Below are positions 6,190 to 11,415 of a DNA stretch of 11,415 nucleotides, one piece after another. Below the pieces are notes generated by a model. It was not told the DNA's origin. It saw nothing but the letters and a program-made list of their open reading frames with translations, and did no database searches. Made by a program: the position numbers and the translations under genes. Origin of the DNA: Actinobacteria bacterium ATB1 (GTDB lineage: Bacteria > Actinomycetota > Acidimicrobiia > UBA2766). The stretch spans positions 1 to 11,415 of the forward strand of contig QWHP01000042.1 in NCBI GenBank assembly GCA_021404985.1. Reading direction: 5' to 3'. Positions within the stretch are counted from its first letter, which is position 1; every line of letters starts with the position of its first letter.

Positions 6190-7365
6190 CCCCTCGCCGG
6201 CTCTTCGGTCCGGACCGTAGTCCTGCGGCAGGCGGCGCGTCACCAGAAGGAAGGCTCTCGCTGCGAGGTCGACGAACCAGACGGCGAGGCCGGCGGCCAG
6301 CAGGAGGCGGGAACCTGCCAGTGCGCCGGCGGCCGCGACGTTCGCTGCGACGAGCGACGTCCACGACCTCGTGACGGCGAATCCCGCCGAGAGGTGCCGG
6401 TGCCCGCCGGCTCGTAGCACGGGGCCAAGGTAGGCGACAGACGCGACGAGGATCTGGGCGAAGCCTCCGACCACGAGGGCAGAGATGATGCGAGCCTGCG
6501 CGACGACCTCCGTCACCGACGTGACTGCGAGGAGGACGGTCGATGCGAGCCACCACGAGAGCCCTGCCCCGAGCTGGATCAGGCGAGGCCCGGCCCAGTC
6601 CAGTTGGCGTCTGCCGACTCCCGGGAGGAGGAACAGCACACCGACGATCCCGCATGCGTAGACACCGAGACCCGTCGCCCTGAGGGCGGTCTGGTCCCCT
6701 AAGTTGCCCGCCACGGCGAGAACGGTGCCCGTGGCGAGCACCAGCCCGGCAGTTCGCATCCTGACCGGTGTGGCAAGCTGGGACATCTTGACGCGGGCCT
6801 CGGTCGCGGCGAAGTAGGGAAGCGTGGACGCGATCACGATGCCGACGAGGCCGAAGAGGTTGAGGACGAAATGGGCCCCGCGCAGCCGGGCCCACTCTTC
6901 GCCGGGGACACCGACGGCGAGGAGCGCCCCGATCAGGAGGCCGACGAGGCCGAATGCGACAGCCATCAGGTATCCGTCGATCGCCGGAAGGAAGCGGCGC
7001 GTCACCGCTCCGTTGCGCACGGACGACAGGATGAGCCCGAGCATTCCCAGTGCCGCAGCGGAAGCCACTGCTCCGGAGACGGTCAGTGGGTCGACGTCGA
7101 GCTCACGTCCGGCAACGACGCCAACGGCTCCGGCTGCGAGGAGCCACCTCTGGGTACCCGCCATGAGCGCCGGCGGGGCGGGTGCGGCCGACCACGTGAC
7201 GGACAAGAGGATGGTCGCGCCCGAGATCGCGCTGAGCAGCCCGCCCACGAGGAAGAGGTGGAGGGGAAGCCACGGACCGGCCGGGTCGGCGAAGGGAGCC
7301 AGCGCGGAGGCGGAAAGGGTGAAGACGAGGGCGACTCCCAGGCTCCTGCGCGCCTGACGTTGCAC
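6175..7365 (-). CDS. polytopic membrane protein, NO/heme-oxidase-cluster type (function unassigned)
   Basis: A 396-residue integral membrane protein with about ten to twelve hydrophobic segments and short loops. I cannot name a family with certainty. Features visible: H36 in PLHLFLVGGLLSAISG, H165 in RGAHFVLNLFGLVGIVIASTLPYF, and H322/H324 in GGHRHLSAGFAV. Histidines near or in membrane helices could bind heme or metal. Its segments around H36 and H165 look distantly like those around H69 and H200 of the larger membrane protein at 7758-9095, so the two may be paralogues. The arrangement recalls NnrS-like and heme-copper-oxidase subunit I-like proteins found with NO-response genes. GTG at 7365 is the start used; its ribosome binding site is weak. 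It lies 57 bp after the MIP18-like gene and is last in the leftward operon. Its 3' end overlaps the DUF488 gene by 15 bp tail to tail. Confidence 0.72.
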   Translation of the reverse strand: MQRQARRSLGVALVFTLSASALAPFADPAGPWLPLHLFLVGGLLSAISGATILLSVTWSAAPAPPALMAGTQRWLLAAGAVGVVAGRELDVDPLTVSGAVASAAALGMLGLILSSVRNGAVTRRFLPAIDGYLMAVAFGLVGLLIGALLAVGVPGEEWARLRGAHFVLNLFGLVGIVIASTLPYFAATEARVKMSQLATPVRMRTAGLVLATGTVLAVAGNLGDQTALRATGLGVYACGIVGVLFLLPGVGRRQLDWAGPRLIQLGAGLSWWLASTVLLAVTSVTEVVAQARIISALVVGGFAQILVASVAYLGPVLRAGGHRHLSAGFAVTRSWTSLVAANVAAAGALAGSRLLLAAGLAVWFVDLAARAFLLVTRRLPQDYGPDRRAGEGSGET

Positions 7366-7422
7366 GTCCCGGACCCTGTTGGGGGCCCCACTGGGTGCGG
7401 CGGCTTCCAGACGGGTTACCTC

Positions 7423-7761
7423 TCAGGGGCGGAAGCCGAGGATTTCCATCGCTTCCTCGGAGAGGAGGTCGGGAGTCCAGGGTGGGTCCCACACGATGTT
7501 GACCGTGATCTCCCTTCCGGGGAGGGCGTCGCGGACCGCGGTTTCCGCTTCGGCGGGGAGTTGCTCGGAGACCGGGCAGCCCGGGGTGGTCAGGGTCATG
7601 TCCACCTCTACGCGGTCTCCGGTGTCTCGAACGTCATAGACGAGTCCCAGGGCGACGACGTCGAGTCCGAGCTCCGGGTCGAGAACGTCCTTCAGGGCTT
7701 CGTACGCACGGTCCACGGCGTTGGCCGGGCTGGGGTCGTTCTGGGTCATCTCGGCAGTCAT
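7423..7761 (-). CDS. MIP18/DUF59 metal-sulfur cluster assembly protein
   Basis: A 112-residue MIP18-family protein (PaaD/SufT type), close to the usual length. Family members help deliver Fe-S clusters to target proteins in the cytosol. The hallmarks are complete: DPELGLDVVALGLVYDV at 28-44, MTLTTPGCP at 55-63 with the conserved Cys62, and VWDPPWTPDLLSEEAMEILG near the C-terminus. The ATG overlaps the upstream membrane gene's stop by four bases and has an excellent AGGAGG five bases upstream, so it is translated in the same operon. Sitting between two membrane proteins and opposite a cysteine-rich regulator, it may mature or repair an Fe-S cluster in this system. That role is inferred; the family assignment is firm. 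Confidence 0.92.
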   Translation of the reverse strand: MTAEMTQNDPSPANAVDRAYEALKDVLDPELGLDVVALGLVYDVRDTGDRVEVDMTLTTPGCPVSEQLPAEAETAVRDALPGREITVNIVWDPPWTPDLLSEEAMEILGFRP

Positions 7762-9095
7762 TCTGCCCTCCTGACGTTCGGTTCTGCGCCGCGGACGGCG
7801 TGTCCCGGGCCTGTGGCGAGGTTGACGACCGCGATCGTGGCCGTGACCGTGAGTGCGACGCCGCCGATGGCGACGATTTGGGCGGACGTGGCGAGGATCC
7901 CGGTCAGGATGGCGGTGAAGCCGAATCCGCCTACCGCGAGGGTGACACGAGCCGGAGCGTGTGCGAAGAGGTCACCGAAGAGCAGTGGTCTGCCGTCGGC
8001 CGTCTTCGTGTACCCGCGGGTGCGGAGCGCCGTGTAGCTGATGAACGGGACGATCTTGTGTGCGTGCCCGAGAACGGCAAGACCGAGCCAGGCTACGAGC
8101 GCCGCGACCTCGGCGGTCACGAGCCTGCCCCGCATGGCGGGCGAGACGTCGAGGATACCCGCCGCAGCCCCGATCGCCATCGCCGTGACGAGGAACGCTG
8201 CCGACGTGAAGAGATACGCATGCAGCAGCTCGAGGCGCCGGCGTCGGTGCTTGACGCACGACGCGAGGGATACGAGGTGCGCCACGAGACCGGCTGCGAC
8301 GAGCAGACTCCCCATCCAGGCGAGGACCGGGATTGCGAGCAGGAGTCCGGGGGTCAGGAAGCTCACACCGGCGGCGATCAGCCCGACCGCGATCGCCCCT
8401 GTTCTTGCTGAGGGTCTGTGGGCGAGCAGGAACATGGGCCAGAGCTTCTCGGCGACGGAGACGTAGGTGAGTCCGAGCCAGCCGAGGAGACCCAGATGCG
8501 CATGGGCGAGGACCCGATTCGAGAGGAGGGGGAACCAGCCGGTCTGGCGGTCGAACGCGTAGACGACGCCGAAGATCACCGTGGCCAGGAGGAACGCGAC
8601 GGATAGACGCAGCCCCAAGACCGGTATTCCGCCATCGTCGGCGGAGAGAGGCCTCGAGAGGTTCCACGCTGCAAGCGACACGGCGACGAGGCCGGTGAGT
8701 CCCGCAGTGGGGACGAGCCATTCGGGACCGTGGGCGAATCCGTTCGGGAGCAGCCAGACGCAGGCGAGCAGCGCGACGAACGTGACTCGTGCTGCGGCCA
8801 CCGAGCGCAGCGGCCTGCGTCCCACTACGGGTGCGAACTGGTGCAGGGCGCCGAGCACGGCCATGGTGAGAAACGCGAGCACCCCCACGTGCACGGCGGA
8901 CACGACGCCCGGGAAGCGCGGGGCCGTCACGACGTGGTCAGCGGCGAACCAGACCGCGAGTCCCAATCCCGCCAGGCCGGCGCCGGCGGCGGCGAGAAAA
9001 GACAGCGGGACCGAGGGTGGAGGGACGACGTCAACTGCTCCGGGGCCGGGGGCACCGACCGGCGGTGCTGCGGGGGCTGTGGATGCGTTCGTCAC
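7758..9095 (-). CDS. polytopic membrane protein with conserved-looking histidine motifs (NnrS / oxidase subunit I-like)
   Basis: A 445-residue membrane protein starting at GTG 9095, where GGAG lies five bases upstream. A TTG 20 codons further upstream is possible but would run into the AT-rich promoter region. After a Pro/Ala-rich cytoplasmic tail of about 30 residues come roughly twelve hydrophobic segments. Possible metal or heme ligands are H69 and H85 (VHVGVLAFLTMAVLGALHQFAPV region), H198 and H200 in AHAHLGLLGWLGLTYVS, H226, H292, and H344 and H346 in LGHAHKIVPFISY. This His-rich pattern resembles heme-copper-oxidase subunit I-like and NnrS-like proteins associated with nitric oxide metabolism, but I cannot confirm which family. 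First gene of the leftward operon, divergent from the hemerythrin-like gene; it overlaps the MIP18-like gene by four bases. Confidence 0.75.
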   Translation of the reverse strand: MTNASTAPAAPPVGAPGPGAVDVVPPPSVPLSFLAAAGAGLAGLGLAVWFAADHVVTAPRFPGVVSAVHVGVLAFLTMAVLGALHQFAPVVGRRPLRSVAAARVTFVALLACVWLLPNGFAHGPEWLVPTAGLTGLVAVSLAAWNLSRPLSADDGGIPVLGLRLSVAFLLATVIFGVVYAFDRQTGWFPLLSNRVLAHAHLGLLGWLGLTYVSVAEKLWPMFLLAHRPSARTGAIAVGLIAAGVSFLTPGLLLAIPVLAWMGSLLVAAGLVAHLVSLASCVKHRRRRLELLHAYLFTSAAFLVTAMAIGAAAGILDVSPAMRGRLVTAEVAALVAWLGLAVLGHAHKIVPFISYTALRTRGYTKTADGRPLLFGDLFAHAPARVTLAVGGFGFTAILTGILATSAQIVAIGGVALTVTATIAVVNLATGPGHAVRGAEPNVRRAE

Positions 9096-9156
9096 TCCGG
9101 CTCCGGACGGGTTCGTACGGCCTGAAGCTACTCGGGGCGGGGGCGTAGCTTGCAAA

Positions 9157-9184
9157 TTAATCTAGCAACAGCTAGAAATAATAT
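9157..9184 (+). promoter_or_regulatory. putative promoter of the hemerythrin-DUF2249-regulator operon
   Basis: TAATAT at 9179-9184 is a good -10 hexamer, and TTAATC at 9157-9162 could be a -35 with a 16-bp spacer. It lies in a sharply AT-rich patch (about 9153-9192) of otherwise GC-rich sequence. The transcript would carry a purine-rich leader of about 80 bases ending in GGGGAG before the ATG at 9272. On the other strand TTGATA (9187-9192) could serve as a -35 for the leftward operon, but I see no well-placed -10. Confidence 0.5.
9161..9176. promoter_or_regulatory. perfect 16-bp inverted repeat, candidate operator
   Basis: TCTAGCAACAGCTAGA consists of two 6-base arms, TCTAGC and GCTAGA, around a 4-base centre. 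It lies in the 176-bp gap between the divergent operons and occupies the spacer between the putative -35 and -10. A bound regulator would block polymerase. The COG2345-type regulator at 10240-10938 is the natural candidate, which would make this an autoregulated system. This is inference from position and symmetry. Confidence 0.6.
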
Positions 9185-9271
9185 GTATCAATCGGGATCG
9201 GGTCAATCCGTGCTCGTCCTTGGGGCGGGCAGGGACGGGAACAGGGAACGGAAACAGGTAGGGGAGCAGAG

Positions 9272-9781
9272 ATGAGCGATCTGTCGGACCAGTTCAGCGA
9301 GATCTTCCGTGAGGAGCACCGTGCCGTCAGGGACTCCTTGATCGAGCTCACCGAAGCGTTCCAGGAGAAGTCTCCCGAGCACGCCGGGAAGTGCCTCGAC
9401 ACGATCGCCGGGCTGACCGGCCCGCACTTCCGCTACGAGGAGGAGGCGATGTACCCGGCGCTCGTCAAGATCATGGGCCGCGAGAACGTCGAGGCGCTCT
9501 ATGCGGACCACGACGGAGCCATAGCATCCGCGCACCGTCTCGTCGAGCTTGCCGGCCAGGAAAGCCTGAGCGACGAAGACGCCCGCGAGGGTGTCAGCCT
9601 CGTTCTCGGGATCCTGCCGCATGTCAGTGGCTGCGACGGCCTTTCTCTCATGGTCGAGCGTCTCGACGGCACCGAGGTCCAGGACATTCTCGACGCCCGT
9701 GTTCGCTGCAACGCTGAGGGAGCGGACCTTCTCACCTGGGCGGACGAGATCCGCCGGCCTCCCGCCCTCCCCGTCGCCTGA
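9272..9781 (+). CDS. hemerythrin-like HHE-domain protein
   Basis: A 169-residue four-helix-bundle protein of the hemerythrin HHE cation-binding type. Likely diiron ligands are H16 in EEHRAVRD, H52 and E56 in PHFRYEEEAMYP, H80 in YADHDGAI, and H117 with D122 in LPHVSGCDG. The HxxxH pair of oxygen-carrying hemerythrins is incomplete: position 84 is Ala. The site is therefore closer to RIC/YtfE-like or sensing HHE proteins than to an oxygen carrier. HHE proteins of this sort are linked to nitric oxide and Fe-S repair. The start ATG has GGGGAG five bases upstream. It is first in the rightward operon, 18 bp before the DUF2249 gene and downstream of the inverted-repeat promoter. The family call is strong; the NO role is inferred from neighbours. 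Confidence 0.88.
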   Translation: MSDLSDQFSEIFREEHRAVRDSLIELTEAFQEKSPEHAGKCLDTIAGLTGPHFRYEEEAMYPALVKIMGRENVEALYADHDGAIASAHRLVELAGQESLSDEDAREGVSLVLGILPHVSGCDGLSLMVERLDGTEVQDILDARVRCNAEGADLLTWADEIRRPPALPVA

Positions 9782-9799
9782 GCTGCCGGAGAACCGCTG

Positions 9800-10243
9800 A
9801 TGCCAGACGATCTCATCGACGTTCGCCCCATCCCACCCCGGGACCGCCACCCACAGATCTTCACGCGCCTCGACGCACTCGATTTCGGCGGCACGCTGAG
9901 GCTCGTCAACGACCACGATCCCAAGCCGCTGCGCTATCAGCTCGAAGCCGAACGTCCCGGCCAGTTCGACTGGGAGGTCGTCGAGGATGGACCGCAGGAG
10001 TGGGCCATCGACATCACCGCCAAGGCCCGAAGAGTCGATGCGCGCCCGATCATCGCGGAGGGGCACGAACCCTTCGACACGATCATGGAGGCTGCCCGGG
10101 CAGTGGGGCCGGGAGAGGTGCTCGTCGTGTACGCCCCATTCGAGCCGGTGCGCCTCGAAGGCGTGCTCGGGGAACAGGGGTTCGCGCACGACGCCGAGGA
10201 GCTCGAGGGCGGCGACTGGCGGATTGTCTTCACCAGGCGATGA
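9800..10243 (+). CDS. double DUF2249 domain protein
   Basis: A 147-residue cytoplasmic protein that appears to hold two related DUF2249 (TusA/SirA-like fold) domains. The first (about 5-75) has DVRPIPPRDRHPQIF, then LRLVNDHDPKPLRYQLEAE and EWAIDITAK. The second (about 78-147) has DARPIIAEGHEPFDTIMEAA, then LVVYAPFEPVRLEGVLGEQGF and DWRIVFTRR. DUF2249 domains are commonly found with hemerythrin-like proteins in denitrification and NO-response loci; their biochemical role is not settled. GGAG lies eight bases before the ATG. It sits 18 bp after the hemerythrin-like gene, and its stop overlaps the regulator's start by four bases, so all three are probably translated from one message. Confidence 0.88.
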   Translation: MPDDLIDVRPIPPRDRHPQIFTRLDALDFGGTLRLVNDHDPKPLRYQLEAERPGQFDWEVVEDGPQEWAIDITAKARRVDARPIIAEGHEPFDTIMEAARAVGPGEVLVVYAPFEPVRLEGVLGEQGFAHDAEELEGGDWRIVFTRR

Positions 10244-10938
10244 GGATGGACGACGCGTGCGAACCGGAGCTGATCCAGCCTCAGGCTCGTGCGCTCGGCC
10301 ATCCGACCCGCCACGCGATCTTCCGGCGCATCGCAGGAGCGCAGGAGGGGATAGGGATCGCAGAGCTCACGGCGGCCTTCGGCCTGAACCACAACGCGAT
10401 CCGCCAGCACGTCGCGAAGCTCGTCGACGCCGGACTCGTCTCGCGGGCCCGGGTCCGGAGCGGGCGCAAGGGGCGTCCACGGTCTGTCTACACGGTCGAT
10501 CCGTCCGTCGAGAGCCGTTGGGGTGTGACGGGCCCGTACGAGCGACTGAGCCATCTCCTCGCCGAGGTCATCCGCAGCGGAGACGACCCCGTGGAGGTTG
10601 GACATCGGGCTGGGAGGAAGTACCGCCCCAGAAGCGACTGTCACTCCAGCGACTGCGTCGTCGAGGGGATCACGGAGGCGATGGCGAGGGAAGGCTTCGA
10701 CCCCGAGGTCCGTCCCCGAATGGGCGGGATCGACATCGTCCTTCGCAGGTGCGCGTTCGAATCGACTGCCGAAGCCGACCCCGACACCGTCTGCTCCCTC
10801 CACCTCGGCATCGCCCGTGGCGTGGCCGAGGGCTACGAGGACGTCGTGGCAATCGAGAAGCTCGTCGACCGGAACCCCCAGCGCGGCGGCTGCAAGCTCC
10901 GAGTGGGCACGCACGCGGATACGGACAAGTCCGGCTAG
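10240..10938 (+). CDS. COG2345/SufR-like winged-helix regulator with Cys-rich sensor domain
   Basis: A 232-residue transcription factor. An ArsR/DeoR-like winged helix occupies about residues 15-86: ALGHPTRHAIFRRI, a helix-turn-helix near 39-62 with IAELTAAFGLNHNAIRQHVAKL, and a wing with GRKGRPRSVYTV. The C-terminal half has five cysteines at 134, 139, 171, 185 and 218. C171, in RRCAF, then 13 residues to C185, in TVCSLHLG, and a late C218, in GGCKLRV, match the layout of the COG2345 family that includes the Fe-S sensor SufR. It probably binds a 4Fe-4S or similar cluster and senses NO, oxygen or Fe-S status. It starts at ATG 10240, overlapping the DUF2249 stop by four bases; ATG 10246 is an alternative. 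It is last in its operon and may bind the inverted repeat at 9161-9176. The sensing role is inferred. Confidence 0.87.
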   Translation: MRMDDACEPELIQPQARALGHPTRHAIFRRIAGAQEGIGIAELTAAFGLNHNAIRQHVAKLVDAGLVSRARVRSGRKGRPRSVYTVDPSVESRWGVTGPYERLSHLLAEVIRSGDDPVEVGHRAGRKYRPRSDCHSSDCVVEGITEAMAREGFDPEVRPRMGGIDIVLRRCAFESTAEADPDTVCSLHLGIARGVAEGYEDVVAIEKLVDRNPQRGGCKLRVGTHADTDKSG

Positions 10939-10985
10939 CCGGCACCGGCTGGAGGCGGTCTGTCAGCCGCTCTCCGACCGGCCTC

Positions 10986-11096
10986 GGGTTTGGCGCGTGG
11001 ATTTGTTGTCTGGGTTCGGATTGGCGCGCCATGGTTTGTGGGGGTCGGGGTTTGGCGCGTGGATTTGTTGCCTGGGTTCGGATTGGCGCGCCATGG
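10986..11096. repeat. two 62-bp units with TTGGCGCG every 31 bp
   Basis: Two 49-bp copies at 10986-11034 and 11048-11096 differ at one base and are spaced 62 bp apart. Within them the octamer TTGGCGCG starts at 10990, 11021, 11052 and 11083, exactly 31 bp apart (about three helical turns). The second and fourth octamers extend into a 10-bp palindrome, TGGCGCGCCA. The array lies between convergent genes and does not code for anything convincing. It may be a dispersed genomic repeat, a protein-binding array or part of a terminator. Confidence 0.9.
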
Positions 11097-11126
11097 CCCT
11101 GGCGTCGCCAAAGGCCTGCGCGCCAA
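11083..11126. terminator. possible bidirectional stem-loop between convergent genes
   Basis: TTGGCGCGC at 11083-11091 is the perfect reverse complement of GCGCGCCAA at 11118-11126, with a 26-base loop. The loop itself holds a smaller hairpin, TGGCG-T-CGCCA, at 11100-11110. It lies after the regulator (plus strand) and the enoyl-CoA hydratase (minus strand), where a shared terminator is expected. No T-tract follows on either strand, so a classical intrinsic terminator is not shown. Confidence 0.35.
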
Positions 11127-11144
11127 GGTCTGCCGGCAGAGACC

Positions 11145-11415
11145 TCAGCGGCCCTTGAAGTCGGGCTTGCGCTTCTCGACGAACGCGCTGGTGCCCTCTC
11201 GCGCGTCGGACGTGTGGGCGGACATCGTGGCGGCGACTGCCTCGTAGTCGAGCATCTCCTCGAGGGTGGACGTCAGCGCCTTGTGAACGAAGCGGCGTGC
11301 AAGGTCGATCGCCACGCTCGGCCCGGAGGCGAGTTCCTTCGCGTACGACAAGGCCGCCGGTAACGCCTCTCCCTCCCCGAGCATCTCGTCCACGAGGCCT
11401 TCGCGCAGGCACTCG
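11145..11415 (-). CDS. enoyl-CoA hydratase/isomerase family protein, C-terminal 90 residues
   Basis: The minus-strand frame enters from the right edge and ends at a TGA at 11145. The visible part reads ECLREGLVDEMLG, then AALSYAKELASGPSVAIDLARRFVH, EEMLDYEAVAATMSAHTSDAREGTSAFVEKRKPDF and a final KGR. The GLVDEM strand-turn, the long C-terminal helices and the SxDxxEGxxAFxEKRxPxFxG ending are hallmarks of crotonase-fold enoyl-CoA hydratases. The catalytic glutamates and the oxyanion hole lie outside the window, so the reaction (hydration, isomerisation or ring cleavage) cannot be told. It is convergent with the regulator, separated by the repeat region, and again fits acyl-CoA catabolism. Confidence 0.9.
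   Translation of the reverse strand, partial: ECLREGLVDEMLGEGEALPAALSYAKELASGPSVAIDLARRFVHKALTSTLEEMLDYEAVAATMSAHTSDAREGTSAFVEKRKPDFKGR

Noticed and set aside
6871..8037. Plus-strand frame of 388 codons opposite the membrane and MIP18-like genes
   Set aside because: It crosses three convincing minus-strand genes with good ribosome binding sites and has low-complexity charged composition.
9095..9155. Upstream TTG start for the large membrane protein
   Set aside because: It would put 20 Pro/Gly/Ser-rich residues in the promoter region and lacks a ribosome binding site, whereas GTG at 9095 has a well-placed GGAG.
9203..10914. Minus-strand frames of 328 and 325 codons opposite the HHE, DUF2249 and regulator genes
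   Set aside because: The plus-strand genes carry complete family motifs and coupled starts; the antisense frames do not resemble any protein.
10986..11126. CRISPR array
   Set aside because: Only two long near-identical units with a 13-bp gap, no 28-37 bp repeats with unique spacers, and no cas genes.
9987..11363. Plus-strand frame of 458 codons running through the repeat array
   Set aside because: It overlaps the regulator and the hydratase in the wrong frame or strand and is very Arg/Pro-rich; its length is a product of GC bias.

Overview
The window is GC-rich, densely coded bacterial DNA. The codon use, several apparently leaderless starts and the gene families suggest a high-GC actinobacterium, possibly of the Acidimicrobiia or a relative. 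That placement is inference; no rRNA or marker gene is present to prove it. No tRNA, rRNA, insertion sequence, integrase or CRISPR array was seen.

Region 1 (about 1-5800) looks like CoA-thioester and lipid or aromatic catabolism. On the minus strand lie an SDR dehydrogenase, a nitronate-monooxygenase-like FMN protein and the start of an unassigned third gene. Divergent from them, on the plus strand, is a tightly overlapping operon: EtfB, EtfA, a DUF35 zinc-ribbon/OB protein and a thiolase-like protein that has lost most classical thiolase catalytic residues. The shared 141-bp control region carries repeated operator-like elements, with the core TACCAAATGGTGA, over a probable leaderless promoter. 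This is a candidate coordinately repressed beta-oxidation or retro-aldol/thiolysis module with its own electron carrier. Its substrate cannot be read from the sequence.

Region 2 (5816-6189) is a DUF488 (YeaO-like) gene interrupted by an exact 11-bp tandem duplication. Deleting one copy restores a textbook reading frame.

Region 3 (6175-10938) is a divergent cluster. The leftward operon encodes two polytopic membrane proteins with histidines in membrane segments, separated by a MIP18/DUF59 Fe-S assembly protein. The rightward operon encodes a hemerythrin-like HHE protein, a double DUF2249 protein and a COG2345/SufR-like winged-helix regulator with a cysteine-rich C-terminal half. An AT-rich 176-bp gap between them holds a perfect 16-bp inverted repeat inside a plausible promoter. 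Together these genes suggest an NO, redox or Fe-S stress response, with the regulator acting as an Fe-S sensor. This is an inference from family associations.

Region 4 (10939-11144) is a non-coding gap between convergent genes. It contains a short array in which the octamer TTGGCGCG recurs exactly every 31 bp four times, organised as two 62-bp units, followed by an inverted copy that could form a stem. The window ends inside the C-terminal part of an enoyl-CoA hydratase on the minus strand, which returns to the acyl-CoA theme.
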